NCBI GenBank assembly: GCA_023425025.1
Contig: JAFADG010000024.1
Location: 206,316-270,315 of the forward strand
Length of the DNA stretch: 64,000 nucleotides
Direction: 5' to 3'
Origin: Bacillota bacterium
Lineage (GTDB): Bacteria > Bacillota > Clostridia > Christensenellales > Aristaeellaceae
Below the pieces are notes generated by a model, which had not been told where the DNA came from, did not search any database, and was given only the letters and a program-made list of their open reading frames with translations. A program made the translations under genes and the position numbers. Positions 54,685 to 63,780 of the stretch are shown here, piece after piece (position 1 is the first letter of the stretch; each line of letters starts with the position of its first letter).

Positions 54685-56111
54685 AAACAGTGTCCATAGG
54701 CGGAAGAACGGATTCTGCTTATCTATCAATAACGAGAAGCATCATTGATGTCTTGCCCGGCAAAGGGCTAGACCTTGATTCCTTTTTCCTCGCTAATAGA
54801 ACAATAAAGTCATCACGCACATCAGGCTTACTTGTTTCAGCATCTTTTGGCGCGAACTCCATTCTGTATGCAGCATGGCTGGGATACATTATGGGATTCT
54901 GGGCGTTGATAATACATGCTGCTTGGTGTCTGAGTTTTGTACTTTTATCAAGATACGCTCAGAAAATATACCAACATACAAGTTTGCACGATTTTCTTGG
55001 TTGCAGGTTCGGATGCGCTACCCGTAGGGTAGCCTCTTTATGTTCGATTATTGGATTGCTCTACTTTGCTGGTTGGGAAATTGCGATAGCTAAGTCTGGT
55101 GTCCAATCTCTTCTTGAAAGCGCAGGAATGAATTTGGGCTTCGCCCTACCTCTCGTAGTGGCTGTTACAATTTTATTCGCATTATTGTATACGACAATTG
55201 GCGGAATAAAGGCAAATGGTCATATTGATTTCATATTGAATATTGTGAAAATACTCCTGCTCGCCATTGTTGTATATGCATTAAGTAAGAGCGTTTTGTC
55301 GTCTTCTAATTTGGAAACTTCTGTTTTTCTACCGAGTATGTCAACTGCTATTGGTGGAATCGGAATAATTGGGTTCTTTACGAACATGATATTTAGTATA
55401 TCGTGGCAATTCGTCGATAACACATCTTGGCAGACTATTAGTTCAGGCAGTAAAGAAGAAGCCAATGTTGCAAAAAAGACACTTAATATTGCCAGTAAAG
55501 AGGTTTTTGCTGCCTATATACTAGGCACACTTTTGGGTGTCCTATTGAGAGTTATTCCCAACTTGAATTCTGATAATATCTTAGGTGGCATTGCTTCGTC
55601 TGGAATGGCTAACATCAGCGTTGTTCTGTGCGTCATTATCTTGCTTTTACTATCGATGGTTTCATTGATTGATGGTGTAGGACTATCTGTTGCTCAAACC
55701 TTTTTGGTTGATTTAAGATTTGGTGAAAAGTTCAAAAAGATCAATGGCTATACGCTCGCAAGAGTAGTGACCATCGTGTTTGGAGTCATCGCTGCTTGGG
55801 GTATACAGTTGTTATTGGGAGCTATCGGAAAAAGTGTTTTTGATTTTGTATATATTTTTATTGTTGCTCAGTTAAGCCTATTGGGTGTTGTAGCTGTGGG
55901 CTTAATGTCTAAGAATGCAATGTCAAAGAACATGTGGATTTCAATCCTCGTTGGGGCTTTGAGCGGAATTACTACCAGTATATGTGGCGGAATATATCAG
56001 CTGCCAGCACTAACTGAAGCTGCAGGAGCAATATCGGCTGTATCCTCAGTCCTTGTTGCCTTAATACTGAGTCGGCATCTCTCTAATCGGGTTACAAAAG
56101 AACAGTTGTAG
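54681..56111 (+). CDS. Sodium:solute symporter (SSS) family protein
   Basis: A 476-aa protein with about 12-13 membrane segments. DSFFLANRTIKSSRTSGLLVSASFGANSILYAAWLGYIMG and TTIGGIKANGHIDFILNIVK are the LeuT-fold SSS signatures, as in proline, pantothenate and sugar symporters. ISWQFVDNTSWQTISSGS is the conserved segment before helix 8. The substrate is unknown. The start overlaps the phosphotransferase stop (ATGA), so the three genes are translated as a unit. It may import or sense the molecule that the phosphotransferase modifies. Confidence 0.88.
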   Translation: MKTVSIGGRTDSAYLSITRSIIDVLPGKGLDLDSFFLANRTIKSSRTSGLLVSASFGANSILYAAWLGYIMGFWALIIHAAWCLSFVLLSRYAQKIYQHTSLHDFLGCRFGCATRRVASLCSIIGLLYFAGWEIAIAKSGVQSLLESAGMNLGFALPLVVAVTILFALLYTTIGGIKANGHIDFILNIVKILLLAIVVYALSKSVLSSSNLETSVFLPSMSTAIGGIGIIGFFTNMIFSISWQFVDNTSWQTISSGSKEEANVAKKTLNIASKEVFAAYILGTLLGVLLRVIPNLNSDNILGGIASSGMANISVVLCVIILLLLSMVSLIDGVGLSVAQTFLVDLRFGEKFKKINGYTLARVVTIVFGVIAAWGIQLLLGAIGKSVFDFVYIFIVAQLSLLGVVAVGLMSKNAMSKNMWISILVGALSGITTSICGGIYQLPALTEAAGAISAVSSVLVALILSRHLSNRVTKEQL

Positions 56112-56375
56112 AGGATATTGAAGAAGCATATAAATGAATCCATGATCATCTGAAAGAGTCTGGCATTATGTTTGATTTGTGTTGAAATGTTGGTTAATCT
56201 ACCCACATGGGTAGAGCACACTGGTCGTAGTACATGACCAACCCCGACCCTGTCGCCGATCCGAATGTGACGCCTCGGCGAAGAAAAATTTCGGCCTCGC
56301 CCCTTTCCACGCAACGCGTGAAAATGAGCTCGGCCAACCGGCATTGAAGATGCCGATCGGCTCTCCCTCACTCTT

Positions 56376-56451
56376 GGTCTGTTGGCTCAGTTGGTAGAGC
56401 ACATCGTTCACATCGATGGGGTCACTGGTTCGAGTCCAGTACAGACCACCA
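56376..56451 (+). tRNA. tRNA-Val(CAC), CCA encoded
   Basis: Acceptor GGTCTGT/ACAGACC, D-arm GCTCAGTTGGTAGAGC, anticodon stem CATCG/CGATG with loop TTCACAT (anticodon CAC), T-arm CTGG-TTCGAGT-CCAG and encoded CCA. The 264 bp before it (56112-56375) contain only hairpin-rich sequence and no gene. Confidence 0.95.
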
Positions 56452-56459
56452 CAACAAGC

Positions 56460-56507
56460 AAATCCGAACCCTATCCTGATTGGAGAGGCGTTCGGATTTG
56501 TTTTTTA
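56460..56507 (+). terminator. Terminator of tRNA-Val
   Basis: AAATCCGAAC pairs with GTTCGGATTT and runs into GTTTTTT. Confidence 0.88.
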
Positions 56508-56588
56508 CTTTGAACCGTGAGCTGCCCTCGACGTAGATAATGCCGCCCGGTAGCTGTAGGGGCTATCGGGCGGCATATTGCAGTTTGC

Positions 56589-57038
56589 TTATTCGCTACG
56601 CAGATTTCTTTTTAAATAAACCTTGTCTTTTAACTGGATTCCAGCTTCAAATATTGGTTTATCATATTGTTCAAGCATGTAGTTTTCTATTCGATGAGAG
56701 AAAGAAAAGCCACAACGTTCGTAAAATGGGATGGCTAAGGGACCATCTCCTGTACCGACATACATAACCAAAGCCTTATCTTTATAATAATCAAATACAT
56801 GCTTAACTAAACGAGTGCCATAGCCTTTATTTTGGAATTGTTCATATGTAGCTAAATTTTGAATTTCATAATTGCCATTACCTTCGTCTGTAACAACACA
56901 AATGCTCTTCAAATCATCATCATACAAAGCAAATAAAGTTCCTCTGTCTAAATATTTATCAATCATATACTCTTGATCAGCTAAGAGTAATAGGTCTAAA
57001 AAATCTTTTTTATTTTTGGTAATTATGACTATTTTCAT
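56589..57038 (-). CDS. GNAT N-acetyltransferase
   Basis: A 149-aa protein. YEIQNLATYEQFQNKGYGTRLVKHVF is the acetyl-CoA site (motif A: Q-x-K-G-Y-G-T) and GPLAIPFYERCGFSFSHRI is motif B, typical of small GNAT enzymes. The acceptor is unknown; aminoglycosides, peptides or polyamines are possible. GAGGGGGAAAT precedes the ATG. It stands alone on the minus strand and is AT-rich like the three-gene operon, suggesting acquisition. Confidence 0.88.
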   Translation of the reverse strand: MKIVIITKNKKDFLDLLLLADQEYMIDKYLDRGTLFALYDDDLKSICVVTDEGNGNYEIQNLATYEQFQNKGYGTRLVKHVFDYYKDKALVMYVGTGDGPLAIPFYERCGFSFSHRIENYMLEQYDKPIFEAGIQLKDKVYLKRNLRSE

Positions 57039-57120
57039 TAGATTTCCCCCTCGTGCAAATATAAATTCACTCTCATTATCCGACTAACGCATACCCTTTG
57101 CTTATCCAATTATATCACAT

Positions 57121-57180
57121 AAAAGTCAAAGGAACAATCGGCCACCTTCGTGTGACATTTGCTCGTTCCTTTGACTTTTT
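57121..57180. terminator. Long hairpin, bidirectional terminator-like
   Basis: AAAAGTCAAAGGAAC pairs with GTTCCTTTGACTTTT over a 29-base loop, with T-runs on both strands. Confidence 0.7.
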
Positions 57181-57193
57181 TGACACTCTGCAG

Positions 57194-57217
57194 CCGCCCT
57201 GTTAGGGCGGTTTTTTT
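57194..57217 (+). terminator. Hairpin terminator
   Basis: CCGCCCT-GTT-AGGGCGG followed by seven T. A similar weaker one (GCCGCC...GGGCGG-TTTTTT) lies at 57262-57288, so the SOS operon is insulated by three terminators. Confidence 0.8.
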
Positions 57218-57324
57218 ATTACACATTCTACAAAATCCGGCGCTATATACCGCCAAAATGCCGCCTTTGGACGAGGGCGGTTTTTTAGGACATGCGGCTG
57301 AAATTGCTGGAAACCTTTACCACT

Positions 57325-57338
57325 CGAACGTACGGTTA
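57325..57338 (+). promoter_or_regulatory. Weak LexA-box-like site
   Basis: CGAACGTACGGTTA resembles the Gram-positive SOS box CGAACnnnnGTTCG in its left half and centre. It lies 18 bp before the -35 box. Confidence 0.4.
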
Positions 57339-57355
57339 TTTCAAATTATATCCTG

Positions 57356-57403
57356 TTGACAGAGAAAGAGAGGCGGACTATACTGTAACCGAACGTATGT
57401 TCC
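57356..57403 (+). promoter_or_regulatory. SOS promoter with LexA box for the Y-family polymerase operon
   Basis: TTGACA (57356-57361), 17 bp and TATACT (57379-57384) form a strong promoter. CGAACGTATGTTCC (57390-57403) matches the Gram-positive LexA box at all but the last base and covers the expected transcription start. Confidence 0.85.
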
Positions 57404-57408
57404 TATCT

Positions 57409-57537
57409 ATGAAAAATGGTGCCCAGGGGGATGGAAGCGAAGAATTGTATCATATATTCCCCATGACCACATTGGGAGTAAACATCGCCAGACTGCGGGG
57501 CAGACTAAATCTCACGTCTACGGGCGAAAGATTTTAA
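57409..57537 (+). CDS. Small leader ORF before the polymerase (doubtful)
   Basis: A 42-aa frame begins just after the LexA box and ends 18 bp before the polymerase. HIFPMTTLGVNIARLRGRLNL is its core. There is no good ribosome binding site. It could be a truncated small protein or chance. Confidence 0.25.
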   Translation: MKNGAQGDGSEELYHIFPMTTLGVNIARLRGRLNLTSTGERF

Positions 57538-57555
57538 AGGAGGTGGCCGGAGACG

Positions 57556-59079
57556 ATGACGGACAGAGCCTATATCTCTATCGATCTGAAATCCTTCTAC
57601 GCTTCGGTCGAGTGCGTGGAAAGCGGCCTTGATCCGCTGACCACCAACCTCGTCGTTGCCGACGCCAGCCGCACCGAGAAAACCATCTGCCTCGCCGTCA
57701 CCCCGTCTCTCAAGGCGTATGGCATCTCCGGCAGGTCAAGGCTATTTGAGGTCGTACAAAAGGTCAGGGAAGTAAACGCGGAACGGCGGCGCAAAGCTCG
57801 GGGACGCGCCTTTTCCGGCGCATCCTTCAACGATATGGAATTGAAATCAAGGCCTGATCTCTCGTTGGATTACATCGTCGCGCGGCCGCGAATGGCTTTG
57901 TATATTGCGTACAGTACGCGGATTTACGACGTCTATCTGAAGTATATCGCACCGGAGGACATCCACGTTTATTCCATCGACGAAGTGCTTTTGGATGCAA
58001 CCGCGTACCTGAAAACCTACAAGCTCTCAGCCCGTGAGCTTGCCTCGAAGATGATCCTCGATGTGCTGGAAACAACCGGCATCACAGCAGCAGCGGGCAT
58101 CGGCACGAACCTGTACCTCAGTAAGGTAGCGATGGACATCCAAGCAAAGCACATCCCGGCTGACGCGAACGGGCTGCGGATTGCCGAACTTGACGAAATG
58201 AGCTACCGCCGCTTGCTGTGGTCACATCGGCCTCTGACGGACTTCTGGCGCGTCGGCAGGGGATATGCGAAAAAGCTGGAAGAACACGGCCTTTGTACGA
58301 TGGGCGACATCGCGCGCTGCTCCCTCGGAAAATCTGCCGATTACTTCAACGAGGATTTTTTGTACAAGATGTTCGGTATCAATGCCGAACTGTTAATCGA
58401 CCATGCGTGGGGATGGGAACCCTGCGCAATGGCCGATATTAAAGCATACAGGCCAAGTACAAGCAGCGTTGGATCGGGACAGGTGCTGCACAGCCCATAT
58501 ACGTTTGATAGGGCGCAACTGATCGTGCGCGAAATGACCGATCTATTGGCGCTCGATTTGGTCGATAAGAAGCTCGTGACAGACCAGCTTGTTTTGACGG
58601 TTGGATATGATAGAGAGAGCCTGACAGACCCAATGATAAAGAAAAGCTATCGCGGGGAGATCACCACGGACGGCTACGGACGCGCTGTTCCGAAATCCGC
58701 GCATGGTTCGGTGAACCTTGGTAGACCGACATCCTCAACGAAGTTTCTACTGGATGCCGTAACAGGGCTGTATGAGCGAATTGTCGATAAAAATCTCTTG
58801 GTCAGACGGGTCAATATCGCCGCGAATAACGTTGTAGACGAAGTATCTGCGCAAAAGAAAGGCACCTTTGAGCAGCTTGATCTCTTTACCGATTACTCGG
58901 CTGTCCAAGCGCAGAAAGAAGCGGAGGAAGCCGCTCTCGCGCGGGAAAAGCGGATGCAGGCGGCAATGTTGATTATAAAGAAGAAGCACGGGCCAAACGC
59001 CATTCTAAGGGGCATGAATTTGATGGATGGTGCGACCACCATGGATAGAAATAGGCAAATTGGAGGGCACAAAGCATGA
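57556..59079 (+). CDS. Y-family DNA polymerase (UmuC/DinB type)
   Basis: A 507-aa translesion polymerase. AYISIDLKSFYASVECVESG carries the first metal aspartate and steric-gate region; VYSIDEVLLDATAYL the second catalytic Asp-Glu; GIGTNLYLSKVAMDIQAK and FWRVGRGYAKKLEEHGL follow in the palm and thumb. Near the end QLDLF is a beta-clamp binding motif. The C-terminus is a basic/alanine-rich extension. AAAGGAGGTGGCCGGAGACG lies before the ATG. It is behind a LexA-box promoter and overlaps the YolD-like gene, the usual SOS pair in Bacillota. Confidence 0.93.
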   Translation: MTDRAYISIDLKSFYASVECVESGLDPLTTNLVVADASRTEKTICLAVTPSLKAYGISGRSRLFEVVQKVREVNAERRRKARGRAFSGASFNDMELKSRPDLSLDYIVARPRMALYIAYSTRIYDVYLKYIAPEDIHVYSIDEVLLDATAYLKTYKLSARELASKMILDVLETTGITAAAGIGTNLYLSKVAMDIQAKHIPADANGLRIAELDEMSYRRLLWSHRPLTDFWRVGRGYAKKLEEHGLCTMGDIARCSLGKSADYFNEDFLYKMFGINAELLIDHAWGWEPCAMADIKAYRPSTSSVGSGQVLHSPYTFDRAQLIVREMTDLLALDLVDKKLVTDQLVLTVGYDRESLTDPMIKKSYRGEITTDGYGRAVPKSAHGSVNLGRPTSSTKFLLDAVTGLYERIVDKNLLVRRVNIAANNVVDEVSAQKKGTFEQLDLFTDYSAVQAQKEAEEAALAREKRMQAAMLIIKKKHGPNAILRGMNLMDGATTMDRNRQIGGHKA

Positions 59080-59507
59080 CAGCAGGCGAATATGACGACA
59101 TCATCAATTTGCCGCATCATGTCTCGAAAAAGCACCCTCATATGACGGCGATTAACCGGGCAGCTCAGTTTTCACCGTTTGCCGCGCTGACCGGCTACGA
59201 CGCTGCTGTTAAAGAAACCGCGAGATTGACCGACGAGCGGGTGGAATTGGACGAATACTCAATGAACGCTTTGAGCGATAGATTACAAATCATAGCAGAG
59301 CGAATTATTGAGCAGCCAGAAATCGCAATTACCTACTTCCAGCCAGATATAATGAAAAATGGCGGGTCTTATGTTACTGCTACCGGTGCGGCAAAAAAGA
59401 TCGAAGAATACACACGACTTGTTGTTTTGACCAATGGGACAACGATCCCCATTGATGAAATAGTCGCCATAGAAGGGGAGATATTCGGGACGTTCACCGA
59501 TCAATAA
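59076..59507 (+). CDS. YolD-like protein
   Basis: A 143-aa protein: YDDIINLPHHVSKKHPHMTAINRAAQFSPFAALTGYDAAVKETARLT is the YolD-like signature. These proteins accompany Y-family polymerases in Bacillota. The start overlaps the polymerase stop (ATGA), so the two are coupled. A terminator follows. Confidence 0.9.
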   Translation: MTAGEYDDIINLPHHVSKKHPHMTAINRAAQFSPFAALTGYDAAVKETARLTDERVELDEYSMNALSDRLQIIAERIIEQPEIAITYFQPDIMKNGGSYVTATGAAKKIEEYTRLVVLTNGTTIPIDEIVAIEGEIFGTFTDQ

Positions 59508-59512
59508 GCACG

Positions 59513-59539
59513 AAAAATCCGGCGCTATGCCGGATTTTT
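59513..59539. terminator. Terminator of the polymerase-YolD operon
   Basis: AAAAATCCGGC-GCTAT-GCCGGATTTTT, an 11-bp stem with T-tract, could act in both directions. Confidence 0.88.
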
Positions 59540-59548
59540 CTGATTTAC

Positions 59549-59733
59549 TTACTTGCCTTCATCCTCGGTGGCCGCCGTGCCCTTCTTGCCTTTGCCCTTG
59601 CGCGCGGGTTTCTTAGCCGGTTCGTTATCCTCGGGCTGCGCCTCGGATTCCACCGGGGCTTCCGTAGCCGGGGCATCCGTGGCCTCCGTGATGGCCTCCG
59701 CCGTAGCTTCCGTGGCTTCCGGCTCTGCGGTGA
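59549..59733 (-). pseudogene. C-terminal tail of a phage structural protein (upstream part missing)
   Basis: On the minus strand the frame reads ITAEPEATEATAEAITEATD, APATEAPVESEAQPEDNEPA, then a basic KKPARKGKGKKG patch and a stop. Low-complexity Thr/Glu/Ala tails with a Lys patch are common at the ends of phage tail or capsid proteins. The upstream part is cut at about 59733, where the tape-measure segment begins on the other strand. Confidence 0.5.
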
Positions 59734-62700
59734 TTACGATTATCGCTATCTTTGGACGGCGATAACTTTTCCCGCAATCTGACCTCCATCAACAAGCAGA
59801 TACAGGAAGCGGAGAGCGAATTCAAGCGGGCCGCCGCTGGGGTAAAGGATTTCGAGAAATCCGCCTCCGGCGCACGGGCTGAATTGGACACGCTGGGGCA
59901 GAAATTCACGCTCCAGCAAAAGGCGGTCACGCAATACGAACGCGCGCTGGAGGCCGCGAACAAGAAGCTGGAAACCGCCCATGCCAAGCAGGGCAAGCTG
60001 ACTGCCTCCCTTTCGGAAGCCTCTACCCGCAATGCCGACCTGAAAACCAAGGTCGCCGCCGCCACCAAGCAATACGAGGCGTTCCAGCGGGAGCTGGGCG
60101 ATGCTGATTCCGCGACCATCGCCGCAAAAGCCAATCTGGACGCGCTTTCGCAGGAATACGCCGAATCCTCCGCCGAAGTCAAGAAGCTGGAAGGCCAGCT
60201 CGCAGCCAACACCAAAAGTCTGCAAAACAACGCCGATGCCGTCACCAAGGCCCGGACGAATCTCAATCAGGCGCAGGCGGCGCTCAAGCAGACCGAGGCG
60301 CAGATCAAGGCCACCACCGACAAGCTGGCCAGGATGCAGTCTGCATGGACGAAGGCGGGCGACACGCTCACCGCCTTCGGCACCAAATGCGCGGCTGTGA
60401 GCACGGCCATGTCGAAGGTCGGCAAGGGCATGACCGCCGCGCTGACCACGCCGGTCTTGGCACTTGGAACGGCGGCGATCAAGGCGTCCATAGATTTTGA
60501 ATCCGCCTTCACCGGCGTGCGCAAAACGGTGGATGCCACCGAGCAGGAATACGAACGGCTGTCGGATGCCGTGAAGAAGATGAGCACCGAGGTCGCCACA
60601 TCCTCCGGCACCATCGCGGAGGTCATGGCGAACGCCGGGCAGCTCGGCATTCAGAACGACTACCTCGTGGAATTCACCCGGACGATGATCGACCTCGGCA
60701 ATTCCACCGACATCGCCGCAAACGAAGCCGCCACCGCCATCGCGCAGTTCGCCAACGTGACGAACATGGCGCAGTCCGACATCGGGCGCTTTGGCGCATC
60801 GCTGGTCGATTTGGGCAACAATTACGCCACGACGGAGAGCGCCATCATGCACATGGCGACGCGTCTCGCGGCTGCCGGTTCGCAGGTCGGCCTTTCGCAA
60901 TCGCAGATTTTGGGCTTTGCCACGGCATTGTCCTCTGTGGGCCTCGAAGCCGAAGCGGGCGGCACCGCGTTCAGCAAGGCCATGATTCAGATGCAGGTGG
61001 CCGTGGAAACGGGCAACGACAGCCTCGCCGACTTCGCCCGCGTGTCCGGGCTGACCAAGCAGGCGTTCAAAGACCTGTGGAACAGCAACCCGGCTGGAGC
61101 AATCGAGGCGTTCATTGTGGGCCTTTCGCGGATGGACGAGCAGGGTGTTTCCTCCATTGCGACGCTGGAAGAAATGGGCCTCAAAGAAGTACGCTTGAGG
61201 GATACCCTCATGCGCGCCACCAACGCCACGAAGCTGTTTGCCTCCGCGCAGAAAACGGCTAACCGCGCGTGGTCTGAGAATACGGCGCTCACGAACGAAG
61301 CCTCCAAGCGCTACGCCACGACGGAATCCCGGCTCAAGAACCTCAAGAATACCGCCGTGCTCGCGGCGCAGCGCATCGGCGATGATTTGAATCCCACGGT
61401 GCAAAAGCTCATTGACGGCGCGAACGGCCTGCTTGAGAAATTCATGGCGCTGGACGAAAAGCAGCGGCTCATGATTATCAAATTCGCCGCCATCGCAGCC
61501 GCCGCTGGCCCGGCGATTCTGGCCTTCTCCAAGGTCGTGAAGGTGGTTGGCCTTGTCTCCACCGGCTTCGGCAAATTCGCCCTGTCGGTCGGCAAGGCGG
61601 GTGGCGGCTGGAAGGGCTTCATTTCGGTGCTCGGGAAATCCCCGGCTGTATGGCTCGCGGTCGGCGCTGCCGTGGTGGTGGCGACCAAGGCACTGTACGA
61701 CTACGCCACCGGTGCGACCGAGGCGCGCAAGGCGCTCGAAGGTATGAATCAGACTGCCGACAAATGGGCCAGCCATACGGCGGAGAGCATTTACAGCAAT
61801 GAGGGCCTTGCGTCCTTCGGCCTCTCAAAAGATGACTTCAAAGGCGCCTTCGCGCTGAAAAGCGCGTCCGCCTGGAAGGACGGCCTGATTCGGGTCTGGA
61901 CGGATGGCAAGAAGGAAACCAAGGAGATCGTCGCCGAATGGACGGATTCCTTCAAGGCGCTGAACGTCGGCATGACCGAGAGCCTGCAAAAGCTCAAAGC
62001 CGACGCCGCCGCCACCGGGCATAACGATGTGGCCTCCGGCATCCAGAAGGACATCGACGCGCTGGCGGCGATGGACACCGAAGTCGAAAAGTTGCTAAAA
62101 AAGCGACAGAACGGCCTGCTCTCCGCGAAAGACAAGCTGCGGCTGGACGAGCTGATCGACGCCCGCGAAGCCATTCAGATCAAGTACAACCTCGTGCCGG
62201 ATGGCGAGAACGGCTATGCGCAAATCCTTCAGGGCATTGAAACCGAGAAGGCCAAGGCGCAGGCGCGCGGGCAAAAGCATGTGGACAATGCCGTCTATGA
62301 GCGCGGCCTGACCGCCACCGCCCAGGGCTATTCCGCCGTGACCGCCGCCATTGACGAACAACGAGATGAATTCCTGGCTGAATTTCGGCGGCTGGATGGA
62401 TGGCTGGGACAGAAAAGCTGCTGCGGATACCATCTCGAATTACCTCGACGCGACGGAGATCGGCAACCTGCAGGCGGTGGTCAACGAGGCCATTACCGCC
62501 CTGAACAACGGCGAAACGCTGTCCGAGGACGTGATTGCGAACCTGCAATCCATTTCGGAGCTTGTCAATCTCATGGATTCCATCGGCGTCGGCGAGAACA
62601 TCCTCGCAGGCATCGCCGAGGGCATGACGCAGGCGGGCACCGACACCTCTGCGGAAACGGTCGCCGCCAACCTCGAAGCCGCGCTCAATACCGCGCTGGG

Positions 62701-63012
62701 CATCCAGTCCCCCTCCACCCGCATGAAGCCGGTGGGCGAAAATGTCGCCGCTGGCGTCGGCGAGGGCATGGCGGGCTATGACCTGTCCTCCGATGCCGCA
62801 ACGCTGGCGAATGGCGTGGCCGCCGCCGTAGGCGCTGCGTTGACCGGCGACGCGCTGTCCGCCGTGGGAACCGCCGCCGCTTCCGGGCTGGCCAACGCCA
62901 TGTCCGCTTACAGTATGGCCGCCACCGGCAGCACTGTGGCGGCGAATGTCAGGAGCGCCGTATCCGGCAGCCTCAACCTAACAACGCTGCGGGCTGTGGG
63001 CATCAACCTCGC
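59734..63012 (+). pseudogene. Phage tail tape-measure protein, 5'-truncated and frameshifted
   Basis: The reading opens directly after a stop with LRLSLSLDGDNFSRNLTSIN and has no start codon or ribosome binding site. Residues to about 190 form a long coiled coil. Then come the TP901-type tape-measure core (ASIDFESAFTGVRKTVDATE, AGQLGIQNDYLVEFTRTMID, FANVTNMAQSDIGRFGASLV) and hydrophobic helices near 580-650. At about 62365 the frame shifts by one base (NEMNSWLNFGGWMDGWDRKA continues in the other frame) and proceeds to SLNLTTLRAVGINLAP, where homology ends abruptly at about 63012. Confidence 0.85.
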
Positions 63013-63016
63013 GCCG

Positions 63017-63780
63017 CACCGTTATTTTGACAGACGCGTTGCTGGACAGGTCGAGCGATTCGCCGACGTCGGCCGCCAGCTTGATTGCGGTGATCGTGTG
63101 CGCCTGGATGCGGTCGGCACTCAGGAAGCCCGCGATCAACATGTCCGCAGTGAATCCTTCGCCTGTGCCGAACGTCCGCCAGTCCCACGCGCCGTTATCT
63201 GTTCGGCCGCCCGCGATCATGAAGCCCTCGCCGCACAACTTCATGGCGCTCCGCCCGTCAAGGGACTCGAGCACCAGATTGCCGTTTTCATCGGTGTACC
63301 AGTTGGAGACGGACGAGGTGAGCCTGGTTCGGAGGACGTCGATCATCCCCTCCAACCGCTTAGCGGGAATGGAGCCGTCCTGCGAAATCGCTCTCGCGCG
63401 GTCGTAGAGCGCCTGCTTCTTGTTGATGATCTCCGCGATGCCGGTGATCCGGGCGATGATGCCGTCCAGGGATACGCCGCCGATGCTCGTCAGGTCGTTG
63501 CTGATCGACACCGCATCCTTCTCCGGCGTTTCGGGGTGCTCGACAAGCTTCGTGACATAGGCGTAGTCGTTCAGGTTCAACGCCTCGTCCCAGATGCGCA
63601 GCGCCATATTCGGCTCGAACACCTCCCGCTCGTAGCCGCTGACGCCGGAAAGATTCTGGATCGTGACCGCGTAAGAGGCGGAGGGCTTGGCCAGCTTGAT
63701 CCGCCGCTGCGGTACGTCGATGCCGCCGTGACATAGCAGGAGGTGCCGGATGAGATCAGCCTGATAATCTCGGTGTCCAA
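63017..63780 (-). pseudogene. Phage minor tail protein, C-terminal part, broken at both ends
   Basis: On the minus strand: LAKPSASYAVTIQNLSGVSG, FEPNMALRIWDEALNLNDYA, VLRTRLTSSVSNWYTDENGN and GTGEGFTADMLIAGFLSADR up to SSNASVKITV match the end of siphophage tail-associated/minor structural proteins. Before RRIKLAKPS the homologous sequence (QLDTEIIRLISSGTSCYVTA) lies in another frame, so there is a frameshift near 63720. The reading is cut at about 63017 at the junction with the tape-measure segment. Confidence 0.75.

Noticed and set aside
56197..56240. A second tRNA-like D-arm (GGGTAGAGCACAC) upstream of tRNA-Val
   Set aside because: No acceptor or T-arm could be completed around it.
59746..61776. 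A 676-aa open frame on the minus strand
   Set aside because: It is Arg/Gly/His-rich and antisense to the tape-measure gene, which has recognisable motifs.
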